Shown: positions 33,526 to 45,158, counted from the first letter of the stretch. The stretch is DNA of 64,000 nt from Antedon mediterranea (GCF_964355755.1 NC_092671.1:23207070-23271069), one strand, 5' to 3'. The notes: a model not told the origin generated them from the letters alone. A program made the numbers and translations.

Positions 33526-34790
33526 AAGGCAAGTAGGCCTACTGTATACTCATAACAGAAATTCGATCCATTTTTTTTTCAACGAACCCAACCATTTCAA
33601 TCTGTGCTGCAGAGGTTGGATATACATTTTTTTAAACAGATAATGAGCTAGCGCTTTCACTCGCCGTACATTATGTACACATCTTTATTATTGCAGTTAA
33701 ACCACCCACATCACCACCCTTCCCTCACTGGCATGAGTAGCGTTGTAAAACCAGTAGAGGATGGGCCTACGGTACATCACATGCCCTAAACGCAGAACAA
33801 CTTTGGAGGGTAGGGTAGGAACTAACTTAAGTATGAATTGAAAACAATTGAAAACCATTATGCCTACTAATTAAGTTGAGTTAGATAATTTAATATTTAT
33901 TGACCATTAAATCGAATTTATGATTTTGCCCGAATAGAGGTGGTTTTCACAAATTGTTTTAAATTATATAAACATATACACGTCGTAGTGATGTATCGTT
34001 ACATGTACTGTACTATTTCAATCGACGGTGATAGTTTCAACAAAGTATTAAATCGCAATGTTTTACTGTGTATAGTGGTATATTATTTGTAAAACATGAA
34101 AACAATTAATATTTCGTTACTAAATGGATAAAGAATATATTTAAAAATTGTTCTTCTTTGCACCCATCCTCTTCCCCATCCCTCAACCCTAATGTTACAT
34201 ACAAAACACAAATTAAGTTTGTTTAAATTTGACTTAAACAATTTGTCTCATTTTGTGACAAGTTTCTCTTTCGGAAGTAATTCCCATGGTGCTAATTTTA
34301 GTTGAGTACATAAATCACAGTGTCTATTTATTCGTTCCTGTAAACGACATGTATTATTGTCCTGCGGTACGTGCATTTGAAATCGCCAGTTCTTTAATGC
34401 TGAAATTATTATGTATTCGAGAACCATCTGTGGGCACGACCTAGATGGTACGCGAGCGAAGCGAGCGTACCAACTAGTTAAAAACAATTATCATAGAAGG
34501 CATCCTCGTATTATTATGCACAGGTATTTTTCAAGATGGACATTCATTATACAGAGTATACCATGATCGGAAAACAACTCTCTTTGGGGCAAATTGTTAA
34601 ACCTAAATTTGTTTTAATTGTCAATAACTAATTATCTAACTCCATTTAATTTGTAAACAGGGTTAATATGGTGGTTAAAATCTGTACCGAAAGTATGAAC
34701 CAACTTTATAACCATCAAGTAAAAATTCTAGTAACACCTGATTTACCGAATTTTGCTGTTACGTAAACTTATATATACAAAAAGTGATGA
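33025..34790. repeat. long inverted pair 33025-33335 / 34490-34790
   Basis: The left arm reads ATTCGGTAAATC, AAAGTTGGTTCGTACTTTCGGTA, TTGCCCCAAATAG and GGATG(C)TTC. The right arm has the complements in reverse order (GGCATCCTCGTATTATTATG at 34498 to GTTACGTAAACTTATATATA at 34769). A third, direct-orientation partial copy lies at 33835-33960. No ORF in between except unrecognised short frames. Confidence 0.8.
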
Positions 34791-34980
34791 AGTGGTCACA
34801 GACTGTATATATGAGTATACCATTATGACTAATCTTTGGCTTGTTACACAATTATGTGTTCTATTAATGTCTTCATATAATACTGTTTTGTCAGGGAATC
34901 ATTTTTATCGAGTACATTGAGTAAATAATTTTTCTTAGATCCAATTTTTGGTCAAAAAGGATGACAATTAATATGCGACT
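34791..34980. other. intron spacer
   Basis: Nothing recognised. Confidence 0.4.
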
Positions 34981-35545
34981 ACAGTAGAACCTGTATTTTA
35001 CGTACCCTGATTTTACGTTCCCTTGATTTTACGTACGCTTAAAATAACCGATGACATCATCATTTTCTTACATTGAGGGCGCAGTTTAACAACAACAAAC
35101 AAAGCCATGGCTGTGTGAGGAATTCTGCTGTGAGACAAGCTACACACGTGCATTCCCCCTACAGCAGCGACTGTTTTTATTGATAGAAAATACAAGAACA
35201 TTGATATTTTATTTATAACACTTTATTTAAACGCACAGGCTGTATATACTGTAATTTTTAGTTAGGCGTCATATCTTGCTAGGCCTGCTAGCCTGGCCTG
35301 AATAGTCTAGTAGGCAAGGCCTAGCTAGTGACCACCTGCAAGCTGTACAGTAAAGTAGGCAAACACGGTAGCCTTTATAGCTACGATCTCTACGTATTTG
35401 GGGTCAATTTAAAGTCAACCTCGATTTTACGAATCCCTTGTTTTACGTACGCCTTCCGGTCACGTACTGTACGTAAAATGTATTATTAAATAGCATATTC
35501 AATTTTTAAGAATTTTTTTTTTTTCAGGGGAGCAATACATCTTTA
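34981..35545. mobile_element. pogo/Tigger-like element with CGTAAAAT subterminal repeats
   Basis: Begins with CAGTAGAACCTG directly after TA. It has repeated TTTTACGT words at its left (34993-35038) and right (35420-35475). The interior 35060-35215 is the reverse complement of part of 290-480 and 1424-1520. The right end is uncertain: GGGAGCAATACATCTTTAA at 35527-35545 may belong to another TTAA-flanked element. Confidence 0.55.
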
Positions 35546-35626
35546 AAGTGAATTTAACTTAACTAATAATATAATAATTTGTGTAACTGCAAAAAGGTCT
35601 GAATGTAAACAGTAAACTAAACTTAC

Positions 35627-36700
35627 TAAATTTGCTATCTTCTGTAGTACCGGTAAGTCCAAGCGGTGGTGTTTGTGGTCTTGTGTCTAATGCACCAACA
35701 CTTGAAATTCGGCCTCGACCTACTTTATGAGAGTAAGTGTCATTTATTCGTGAGACAGCAACTTCTACAGATCGATTCTGAGTATTGTTAGATGGAGTTT
35801 CAGACAAATTGAAATTCTGTTCACTCATTTTTTTTACATGTGTTGTGATATTTTCCAGAGATTTTCTATCAGAAATGTCATCTTTACTTGTGAGGGCTTC
35901 TGCAAAGTTTGCCTGGACATTAGTGGTAGTGGCATTAACTATTTCAAATGTTTGATTGGATGATTTAGTAACAGTTTTTATACTTGATACAGATTCAATG
36001 TTTGGATAATCCTCGCTAGACGACTGTAGCTTACAACTCAGGGAACAAGAATTATCTGCATTGCTGTCAAAATGGAAAGTTAACACTGTTGGTTCACCTA
36101 TATTGTTGCTGGTCATTTCATTGGTGCCACTATTTGATTTACGAGTTGGTTTTAGTACAAGCTGTTCAAATTCTGCACTCCTTCTTTGTACCAAACCTTT
36201 TCCCCCAAAAATGTGAGCATCCCTGAGATTTACATCCTTTATAAAGGATTGTACTTTTTCTTCATATTTGGTGTTCATATTTGCTGAAACAGACGGCTGT
36301 AATAGAACTTCCAGTTCATTTTTCCCACCAACAGTTAATGCATTGTTTTTTCCTACCCATGGTGATTTGTCTTCAACACATTTGCTATTATTGCCTAACA
36401 TTTTTGATTGATCTTCAGGATTTTTACAGCTTTTACATTCTTGGTAATTTGTGTCTGTTGATGAAACAAGTTGTTGAATACTTGAATCAGCATTAAAATT
36501 GCAGCCAGAATGTTCTTGCGACCTATCATATTTTGCAGTAGACAAATTGTGAAATATATCTGAATCTGCATGTTGAAATTCATTTGAAGATGAATCTGAT
36601 CTATCATATCTTTTTAAAAATGAAAATGGTTTGCTTATACCCTTTTTAACTGGACTTCGGAAGAAATCATCCTCTGCAACTATTTCTGGAAGACTTGATA
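35627..36700 (-). CDS. TANC: TANC exon 5: long disordered linker
   Basis: A 1074-nt exon (residues 171-528). The acceptor is TTATTTTTGCAG and the donor a consensus GTAAGTTT. It is open throughout, phase 2 nt in and 1 nt out. It starts VSSLPEIVAEDDFFRSPVKK and GISKPFSFLKRYDRS, then becomes Ser/Asn/Thr-rich low-complexity sequence, ending VGRGRISSVGALDTRP and QTPPLGLTGTTEDSK. This corresponds to the poorly conserved Ser-rich region between the N-terminal block and the APYKPP/P-loop block in vertebrate TANC proteins. Proline-directed sites (SP, TP) suggest phosphorylation; this is inference. A 358-codon uninterrupted frame in DNA otherwise full of stops is strong evidence that it is an exon. Confidence 0.92.
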
Positions 36701-37639
36701 CTGCAAAAATAAGATATTTATTATTTTTAATTTCTTTGTTAATTTTATATATTGTATTAACTATTATTAATATGTGACTTTTTTAACATATTGACATTTA
36801 CGTGAAGTTATACACCTCATATTTTTTATGATGACTAATACAAGATTCTGTGCATTTCAATGAACAGGCCTGTAAAAAGTTGGTGGTCCGAGACTCGACT
36901 TATTTTAGGCTGGGCTACTTAAAATATAAGTTAGCTAGCGCCTGGGTTGGGTAACAAGGTGACTACAATGTCAAAGAGAGCCTAGAAACTTTAACGACAT
37001 TATGACGACTATCAATTAAATGAATGTAAACCAGAGTAAATTTATTTTAATACAGTATTTATAATACTGCAATAAAGCATTTTGCTTCGTGAATCAGGCT
37101 GATTATTACTATTATGACGCAAATACAGTATGTTTGATTTGAATTGCTGATCGTAAGTCTGGGCTAGTAATATTTTAGTCCAACTAGACCATGGTCTGGC
37201 ATATTATTTCAACTTTTTATAGCCCTGCTGATTTATCATAGATTAATTCATATCAAGGGCCAATTTTCTGTGGAATTAAAAAAAAAACGTTTGCGCTAAT
37301 CAATTTATAATCAACTTTTTACACAAGTGACAGTATAGTATGCGCATGTCAAAATGCACCTGTACGCACACTTTATTTACATGCATGGTGCGACTGTGTA
37401 AAAAACTTAAATTTTGTTCTAGCCTCTTCTGTTATTTTTTTTTTAAATGGGACCATTTCAATCCTAAATAATGCCATATGAACACGTTGAATTAGAAGAC
37501 AATTTGCATGCATTTTAGTTGAAAAAGTTACAAAATATTGTTAAAATCATGCCTATTTTGAATCTTTTGACTGTGGATCCATGTTGTGGGAAGTGTTAGT
37601 AATACAGGTTTGAGTTAATCCTGCTATGTGTGGATCTAT
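36701..37639. other. TANC intron 4, acceptor side
   Basis: No gene. At 37240-37560, words such as TATCAAGGGC.AA..TTCTGTGGA and CATGCGCATGT.AAA resemble the F1 element in reverse orientation, indicating a decayed F1 fragment. Confidence 0.45.
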
Positions 37640-38041
37640 AGTCCAGTTTGCTATGTGGATGGTGTATCACATAGCCTAGTCGGAACACGGAAAACCCACA
37701 TTGTCGACAATAATAAAACTATGAAAAATCATACTTTAATCAATGGTTTCCATTACCTAAGATACCTTGGTGTTTTGAAATGTTTTTTTCATACGCAAAA
37801 ACGAAACAATCACACGCACGAACCTAGCAAAGTCAGCGATCGCTAGACCACCTAGGCTAGGCCTAGCTAGCTAGCTAAGCTATACAGCCTACCGGCCCAG
37901 CGAACCCACACACGTAGTGACATACGTCGCGGTGAAGGTCGATCGTATTAATTTATGGCGCGCCGGCAATGAAATATTAATTATTTTTAAATACAATACT
38001 AAATTACAAATACAATCAGAACATATTTATGTACATTTTAA

Positions 38042-38776
38042 CACTTTCACCGCCAAAGACGGAAATCTCCGTCTTTCGATGCCCAGCGCCAGACCGCCAA
38101 AGACGGAAATTTCCGTCTTTGGCTTTTTATTGCACAATTTGTTAGATCATGTATATATGGACCGCATATAGAAATTTCAACATCCAAATCGACCTGGACC
38201 GCATATATTTTGATACTTTATTAACCCCTAGTGCCAATGACCCAGCTGGCCTACATCGCGTCCTATCCGTAAACAACATAATGTGCTTACTGCAGACGAA
38301 GCAATTGCAGAAATATTTGCCGACTCTGACTCTGAAAATGAGTATTTATTATCCCCAGATGATGAAGGTATATTTGTACCTAAATCTGGTTTATAAAATG
38401 TAATAAATAATTGGAGATAATTTAGCTAGCCTGGCTTAGACTAGTTTGTAGAATAGGTTGAGAAACGTGACACTGACAGTCTACAGACGGTGCAGCCAGG
38501 CTAAAAACCTCATTATCTCTGCTTTGTTCTCCGATTGAGCCTAAAGTGCTAAAAGTGAGCCAAGTTCTTTGTACAATTATGTGGTATTACAGTTTTATTT
38601 CAATAAAGTGTTTGGTACCATTGGAAAGTTTATTTCTATCTCATTATTTGAGTGTATATTGCATGTTATTCTGATTACAAACACCTTTGCTATGAGCTTT
38701 GAAAAACAGGTAAATTTATCTAAAATGGCTGGCGGTGAGGGGTACTTCCTTTATTGAATGCCTGGCGGTGAAAGTG
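38042..38776 (+). mobile_element. piggyBac-type element, 735 bp, TTAA-flanked
   Basis: Inverted termini CACTTTCACCGCCA and TGGCGGTGAAAGTG are flanked by TTAA on both sides (38038-38041 and 38777-38780), the piggyBac signature. The left subterminal region holds two palindromic CCAAAGACGGAAAT.TCCGTCTTTGG-type hairpins (38055-38125). It retains only the start of a transposase-like frame. Confidence 0.93.
38258..38396 (+). pseudogene. piggyBac transposase N-terminal fragment
   Basis: About 45 residues read RKQHNVLTADEAIAEIFADS and then DSENEYLLSPDDEGIF, ending at a TAA. The acidic DSDSE-type N-terminus is usual for piggyBac-family transposases. The catalytic domain is entirely absent, so the element is non-autonomous by internal deletion. 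Confidence 0.65.
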
Positions 38777-39277
38777 TTAAATACCTTATATTAAACTGAA
38801 CATCGTACATACCATAAATTAAACCGTGGTTCAGTCCGTTAAAAAAAGTGTAATATTCTTGTATATTGATCGTTTTATTTAAGGACTGCGTTTATTAAGA
38901 ATATGTAATCATTTTTATCGTATTGAAGTTTTAATTATTGTAATTTTAAGATTTATCCTTTTTGGCTCTCTGTTTTATTATTTAACAATACAGTAGATGG
39001 CTATTGAAGATCTAACACCTATGCTACGTGCGCGTTTGTTCTTTTGTGGCAATGGCGGGCCGGTTACATAATAATGTCGCTTAGCGCATTATGAATGGCG
39101 GCTCCTTTCATGCATCCTTTCCCCCCTAAATCAAAGCGGTGGAAATCACGCTTATCTGGGAGGGGTGACTACAAACTAGTTTATAAAGGGTAACACGGAT
39201 TGTTTTCTCTACCACTTACCATTTGGTTAAGATATACTTGATATTACATTGCTGACAAACTTAATTTGTATTTTATA

Positions 39278-39391
39278 ATGGATGGACCAACTGTTGTTAA
39301 GAAGGGTAGAGGCATTAATTTAATATACCGAGGGGTTCAACATTCCAAAGATAAGACGGCAAGAGACGGAAAACAGTATTGGAATCGCTAA
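39278..39391 (+). pseudogene. MULE transposase N-terminus (FLYWCH-like)
   Basis: An ATG-started 37-codon frame, MDGPTVVKKGRGINLIYRG then VQHSKDKTARDGKQYWNR, ends in TAA. The G..L.Y.G......K....YW pattern is the first half of a FLYWCH zinc finger, found at the start of many animal MULE transposases. The second half with its Cys/His ligands is missing. It is followed 14 bases later by the transposase C-terminal region, indicating a large internal deletion. Confidence 0.65.
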
Positions 39392-39399
39392 TGTTTCCC

Positions 39400-39880
39400 A
39401 GGACAATATGAAAGGCTGCAAATTCCACTTCACTCAGGCTATTTATCGAAAGGTACAGAACTTGGGTTTATCAGCAGCATACCACAACAACCAAGAAGTT
39501 AAGCGAATCATCCGGTCTCTGTTGTCTTTGTTCGCAACCTCTTTACCTACACAGTCAACCAAATGCCCGCTGCAAATCATCCTGGTGTTCCCGATCTTCT
39601 ACAATATTTCAGTGATACCTGGTTGAATGGTTCTTTTTCCATCGCTATGTGGAATGTACATGGAGAAGACAGCCGAAACAACAACATGCTGGAAGGTTGG
39701 CATAACAGATTCGCACTCGCAATTGGAAAATGTCTACGAGTTCATCATAGAAATGAAGGAAAAACAAGCTGCCACACAACGAACCACTCGTGCTGCCGTG
39801 TTAGGCCAACAACCACCACCAATGTAGAGGAAGTACAGAGAAAGAAGAACAGCTATGAAAAAAACATTTCAAAACACCAA
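39400..39880 (+). pseudogene. MULE transposase C-terminal remnant
   Basis: Three overlapping frames give MKGCKFHFTQAIYRKVQNLG, LLQYFSDTWLNGSFSIAMWN, VHGEDSRNNNMLEGWHNRFA and FIIEMKEKQAATQRT. The 'GC.FHF.QA..RK.Q..GL', 'Y...TW..G' and 'R.NN..EGWH.R' blocks are characteristic of the MULE transposase end region (His of the DDE domain onward). Two frameshifts separate the blocks. It ends about 20 bases before the right terminal repeat. Confidence 0.8.
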
Positions 39881-39984
39881 GGTATCTTAGGTAATAGAAA
39901 CCATTGATTAAAGTATTATTGTCGGCAATGTGGGTTTTCCGTGTGCCGACTAGGCTATTTCATACACAATTTACATAGCCAGTC

Positions 39985-40050
39985 GGCAAACTGGGAGTCG
40001 GCAAACTGGGAGTCGACAAACTGGGAGTCGGCAAACTGGTCAGATACCGT
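39985..40050. repeat. 15-16-bp subterminal minisatellite of the MULE
   Basis: Four copies of GTCGGCAAACTGGGA (one with GTCGACAAACTGGGA) at the right end. The left end keeps a single CCAGTTTG unit. The array has expanded at one end only. Confidence 0.85.
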
Positions 40051-40469
40051 GTAATGCTGTGTAGGTTTTGCATGAAGCATGGACAATTTACATAAACAAT
40101 GTACTGTTCACTAATTAAAATCCTATTTAGGTTAGGAGATGTCAAATTGTGTAGCCGCCCTATGCATCGGTTAGAATATTTGGTTGGACGTACGCCGGAA
40201 AAGTGACATTATAACTGGGAGTCTAGTTTCCCTGTAAATTACTATATTTAATCCTCTACGTTTGGTTAGCAAATTACATTCATTCACTGACATCTAGGCC
40301 TAGGGGAACATAAAAATATGCAAAATCAATCCATAAATTCCATGTTATGGTTTAACGTAGTAGGCCTATTAAATTATTACAACATGTGTAAAGAAGTGTA
40401 AAAAACCTGGCCCTGTACTGACCCCAAAAATATTTTGGAGTGAAAAAAAAACATGCGAGACGTCATGCT
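40046..40469. other. intron spacer
   Basis: No feature seen. Confidence 0.4.
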
Positions 40470-41559
40470 TTAGAGTATCTTGTTTTATGTTAATGTGACA
40501 CAAAATCTAGGAGATACACACGATAATTCAACATATAAACGTGCTAAGGACATAACTAAAACTGTATATGCTCTTAAAAAGGCTGATTTTTCAAAAATGT
40601 ACACTATATTAGATAATTTTAATTGGGAGAATTGTTTTCAATATAATGATATTAGTAATATATGGGAAAGTATTTCCAGTAATATCAATTTTGCAATTTC
40701 AAAATCAAAATCTTTTCCCTGGATAACTCCAGAAATCAAAAAGCTTTGCACAAAGAAAAGAAAGTTGTACAAAATGGCTAAACAAGTAGGAACTGAAGAA
40801 AGCATAAATAAATTCAAATCTTTTTGTAGCAGGGAATTTAAAAAAGTCAATATATTGTAGCCATAGGGATTATGTTGTAATATTTCAAACAAAGCTACAA
40901 CGGATATAAAACAATTCTGGGCGTATATACAGTAAGGTCTACAAAAAAATGACTCAGATGTAATTAGCTTTAAAAGATAAATAACACAATGGTATCTGAT
41001 GCTAAGGTGTTGGCTAATCTTTTCAATTACACAATTTGTAAACAACTTTTGCATAGAATAATTCCCAAAAAATATTTAAAAAAACCGATTTCGAAAAAAA
41101 GTGAATCATTTTGAAGTATCATAATAGTTATTAACTTTCACCAAAAATTAGTCGAAAAAGAAATCATTTAACTGAAATACAGATGTTTTTTTGTTCAAAA
41201 AATAACTTTGACTTCCAGTCAAAGTTTTCGATCAAAACATATCTCATAATGCAACACGCTTGTTTGGCTACTCTGTATGCATAATCATAAAACTTTCTCG
41301 CGATCTCAGTGAAAACAGCTTCTCAACCGTGACGAGTTGTAAACAATCCTAATTAGCATACTCGTGGTTGGAAATCTTTGTTTACTTTTTCTCGACGAAA
41401 TGTAATCAAAGTAATTTACCTGTTAATTACGTAAACTTGTTTTTGGCTCAAATTTTCGTCTTAAAGTGAATAACTTTAATATTACTTTGATATGGCCAAT
41501 TTAAATTTAGAATATTTTGACCTTCATTTTTTGTGTTTCAAGGGACAATACATCTTTAA

Positions 41560-43775
41560 ATGTATCCAAATCACCAGGACCTGATTGTTTTCTTCCAATT
41601 AGCACAATTGGCTAATGTTTTATGTACATTCTTTAATTTAACTGTACAAAAAGGTATTTTACCAAAACAATGGAAGGATGCAAATGTTGTACCTATTTTC
41701 AAAAGAAATGGAAAACCCAAAGACGAAATGAAAAGCTATCGCCCAGTGTCTTTAACTCCCATAATTTTGTAAAATTATTGAGAAATTGCTTTGCTATCGT
41801 TTGAGGGAATATCTAGAATATAATAATATCCTTTCAGAAAATCAGTTTGGGTTTAGACAGATGTATAGTACTTAACTTTTACTTTCAAAGGTTTTTCATT
41901 CATGGGCACAGACCTTAGGCCCTGTTCAGACCCATGGCGTTAGACCGTTTTAGCGTACGACGCTCAAAGAATGTGTGTCTGAACAGTTAGGGATTAGTGT
42001 ACAACGCGTCGTACCCTTGTAGTGGAAAACGATTGTTAGTACCGTTTTAGCGTACGACGCTACTGTAATTCAATGTTGTATCCAATCAGAACGTTTCCTG
42101 TTATGACGCGAAACAAGGTTTGACCTAGACTGACATCTTGTATCGTCAATGTGTGAGAGATGGATTTCAACAACAAAAAGGCCAGAATAAAATAAGGCCT
42201 AACTAGTCTACAAATACAACTGTTACAAAGGCTACAAACTACTATCAACTGATTACCATAATATTTTCTAACAAATGACATAAATACATGCACCTTGTAT
42301 TTAAACATAGGGACTACAATCCCGTCCGCTTTTAGGCCTAGCTAGGCCTAGAGCCATTCACAAATTTCATTCAAGCTAAAAACTAGCGTGGAACATCAAG
42401 TCACTCATTCATATACAATGCAGACTAGACTGGACAAGTTTAATGCTGAAAACCCCCTAACTCCTAAAAAATTCAGCAAAAAACAAGGGAAGCTGTGTCT
42501 TTTTTATTAGCAAGTTAAGGGTCATTTTCAACAGACTGGACCAAAGAATATATATCTTTGACTGGACTGGATAGACTAATCACAATCAATTTTTTCTTCA
42601 TCATTGGGAGGCCTGCTTTATTTTCGTAACACAAGAGCCTGGGGAAAATGTTTTTCACTACAAAATAAAAATAATAGAAACAGAAATTTGGCTTTACTAT
42701 ATTTTTCTTAAATAAATGCTGAGGTATGTTTTATTTACGGCAAATTTTGTCATAATTGTAGGGCTGAGATCTAGGCCTATATACAGTGGAAATAATGATG
42801 AAAACACGTGGGTAAGAGCACATGAATATGCAACTAGAAACAACCTGAATGACGCACTTCCGTTGTAACGATAATTGTACGCTATGGGTCTGAGCACCTC
42901 ATTTTTTTCTCTGTGGTTTGTAATGTGACCTTGCTAGTAACGTTGTACGCTAAAACGGTCTGAACATAGCCTTAGAACTTAAAGGCTGTAAAAATATTGA
43001 TATCATTTTTTTTTTTTTTTTTCTGCATTTGATAAAAGGTGTCTCATAAAAGATTAATTAAGAAACTTAATAACTGTGGCATTGGTGGAAACTCTAATGC
43101 ATGGATTACAGATTTTCTTTCAAATAGACGCCAAAGGGTAATTTACAGAGGAGAAAAGTCAGAGTGGGTAAATCCTGTTAAATGCGCCGTAATGCATGTT
43201 ACAAGATGTAAAGAGATAGTTAACTGGGATTATACCATAGAATCAGACAATATTCCTAAAGTTACAGAATTCAAAATTCTAGGTGTGTATGTAAATAGTT
43301 TGTTGTCGTGTCATACACAAGTTGATTATATATGTTGTAAAGCAAGCAGATTGCTTGGTTTCATTTCAAAATGTAGTAAAAATATGTCCTGGTTAGCTAT
43401 GTTGAACTTATACAAAGCTCTATTACTTCCAGTGGTTACCTACTGTTGTTCAATGTGGGCACCATTTAAGAAATTATCACATATTAATAGAATAGAAAGT
43501 ATACAAAGGAAAGCAACAAGGATAATAATGTTTAGAAAGGAAGGTTCCTGGGACACTTCTTATTTTCATATAGGTTGAAAGTGCTTGAATTATTATCTAT
43601 TGATGACTTGTTTAAATTACATAGACTTTCATTAGGATTTAAGGTGTTGAAAGGTTACTGTCCCCATTCTTTCAGTGAGTTTATTAAAACTAGTGAAAGA
43701 TGTCTGGGTAGGCTTTTACATTGGAATTCAAAAGGCAATACTTTTCATAATTCTGTATTTGTTTCCTTTCCTTGA
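41560..43775 (+). pseudogene. LINE reverse transcriptase pieces
   Basis: The RT is cut between ENQFGFR and the motif A region by 41918-42971. On the right side, NPVKCAVMHVTRCKEIVNWD shows that the segment from motif B to the YADD loop is missing, because residues typical of the post-catalytic 'K..VM.....' block directly follow those that precede motif B. A final frame (43575-43775) reads LELLSIDDLFKLHRLSLGFK. Confidence 0.75.
41918..42971. mobile_element. PIF/Harbinger-like MITE, 1054 bp, TTA target duplication
   Basis: Begins GGCCCTGTTCAGAC and ends GTCTGAACATAGCC, with a further inverted CCGTTTTAGCGTAC subterminal word (41946, 42041; inverted at ~42946). It is flanked by TTA at 41915-41917 and 42972-42974. 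A 3-bp TWA duplication with GG-C-rich termini suggests PIF/Harbinger. No transposase seen. It interrupts the LINE RT. Confidence 0.85.
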
Positions 43776-43985
43776 CTATGGGAGCAAATACCAAATGACG
43801 TAAAAGATTCACTAACAAAACACTATATTTCATGTTATGTATAGTTTATTTGTATTTTTCTTGTATATGGTTTTATCTTAACTGTTTGTATTGTATGGAG
43901 TGAGTGCAGAATCTGTTTGGGCGTTAGCCTATTCTCATTCCTGGTTATTTTTGCATTGATGACCGAATAAATATTATTATTATTA

Positions 43986-44361
43986 TCCCACCAGCAGCCA
44001 TCATCTCCTGCACGCCGAGTACAGTTTATCGACCCTGGCCATGTGTTGACACTGGTTGTGGTTGGAAAGCGGTCAACAGAGTATCGTGTTTCATGCTAGT
44101 GACCAAAAAATCTACATCTGATACTTGGCCTAGTATCAGGAAAATAGTGTGGGAGATTTTCAACACTAAATTACTGAAACTTAGATACGAAAGGTTTTAA
44201 TTTTATAGGATTAACCAATAGTCATACCTACACCCAAAAAGGTTAAAGTTGGTCAAAAGAAATCCACATAAGACAACCAAACTTTAGGCACCCTGTCAGG
44301 AAGTAGCTAGCCAGGTTTGCGGCGACCATGCTTCAAGCTAGAAATGCATCAACCCTCAAAC
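43986..44361. other. intron spacer
   Basis: No feature recognised. A LINE tail borders its left. Confidence 0.4.
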
Positions 44362-44980
44362 TGGTTGATTGTGCTACCCAATGTGCTATCCATTTGAAAT
44401 AATGTGATACCGAATAATGTGTATAGAATAATGTACAATATACTATATCCATTTGATTGTGCTACCCAATGTGCTATCCATTTTAAAGTATGTGCTACCC
44501 GATAATCCGTATAGAATAATGTACAGTATATCCATTTGATTGTGCTACCCAATGTGCTATCCATTTTAAAGTATGTGCTACCCGATAATCCTTATAGAAT
44601 AATATACAGTATACTATATCCATTTGATTGTGCTACCTAATATGCTATCCATTTGAAAGTATGTGCTACCCAATAATCCGTATAGAATAATGTACAGTAT
44701 ATCCATTTGATTGTGCTACCCAATGTGCTATCCATTTGAAATTATGTGCTATCTATCTATTTGAAATAATGTGCACCTGATAATCTGTAAAGAATAATGT
44801 ACAGTATACTACTGTATATCCATCCATTTGATTGTATATCCATTTGATTGTGCTATCTATTTGAAATTACATGCTGTCTATTTGAAAAGAATGTGCTACC
44901 CGAAAATCAGTATAGAATAATTAATAATAATATACAGTATACTATCCATTTGAAATTATGTGCTACCCATTGTTGTTTCA
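44362..44980. repeat. ~85-bp tandem minisatellite
   Basis: Around seven copies of a unit carrying CCATTTGATTGTGCTACCCA, ATGTGCTATCCATTT and TAGAATAATGTACAGTATA. Copies start near 44362, 44448, 44532, 44618 and 44702, then become irregular to ~44980. Sub-units of 28 bp (TGTGCTACCC/TGTGCTATCC) give internal periodicity. Confidence 0.88.
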
Positions 44981-44984
44981 TTAA

Positions 44985-45142
44985 TTTTCTTTCTTTTTTG
45001 CCATAATCCTTTATACAAATTGGGGAAAACCCGGTATTTTTTCTGAAAAGTTGCGATTATTCAATTTGTTTTGAAAAAAGTTATTGCAATTAAATGTAGT
45101 TTGTGACCTAAAATCTAAACAACGTAGGGAATGTGGCTTTAA
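44985..45142. mobile_element. TTAA-type MITE right end, next to exon 4 donor
   Basis: Shares CAAATTGGGGAAAA.CCGGTATTTT, AGTTTGTGACCT and ACGTAGGGAA..TG.CTTTAA with 57430-57755 and, partially, with 51730-51797. Its end is only ~17 bases from the TANC exon 4 splice donor at 45158. Confidence 0.7.
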
Positions 45143-45158
45143 TTATTATTTTATATAC

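Larger units (their letters stand above)
37640..40045 (+). mobile_element. MULE with ~160-bp inverted ends, carrying a piggyBac insertion
   Basis: The left end (37660-37795) and the right end (39855-39965, reversed) share ATAGCCTAGTCGG, ACACGGAAAACCCACATTG, TTTAATCAATGGTTTC, TTACCTAAGATACCTTGGTG and TTTTGAAATGTTTTTTTCAT; the right end lacks an ~18-base piece. Outside these the ends continue with TGTGTAT..CATAG and CCAGTTTG. Between them lies a plus-strand FLYWCH/transposase remnant. This is an internally deleted Mutator-like element. The 9-bp duplication could not be identified. Confidence 0.82.
40470..43985 (+). mobile_element. CR1-group LINE, split by a Harbinger-like element and internally deleted
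   Basis: Plus-strand LINE pieces in order: the EN-RT linker (40480-40860: WITPEIKKLCTKKRKLYKMA), RT fingers (41560-41772: LPKQWKDANVVPIFKRNGK, SYRPVSLT), ENQFGFR (41830-41860), motif A start and SHKRLIKKLNNCGIGG (43015-43090), then the thumb/connection domain ILGVYVNSLLSC and LLLPVVTYCCSMWAPF (43240-43480). The catalytic motifs B and C are deleted between 43160 and 43200. The 3' trailer ends GACCGAATAAATATTATTATTATTA at ~43985. Confidence 0.82.

Noticed and set aside
41065-41560. Possible TTAA-flanked MITE inside the LINE
   Set aside because: The right end (GGGACAATACATCTTTAA) resembles known-looking ends at 19110 and 35540, but the left side at 41070 shows no inverted match.
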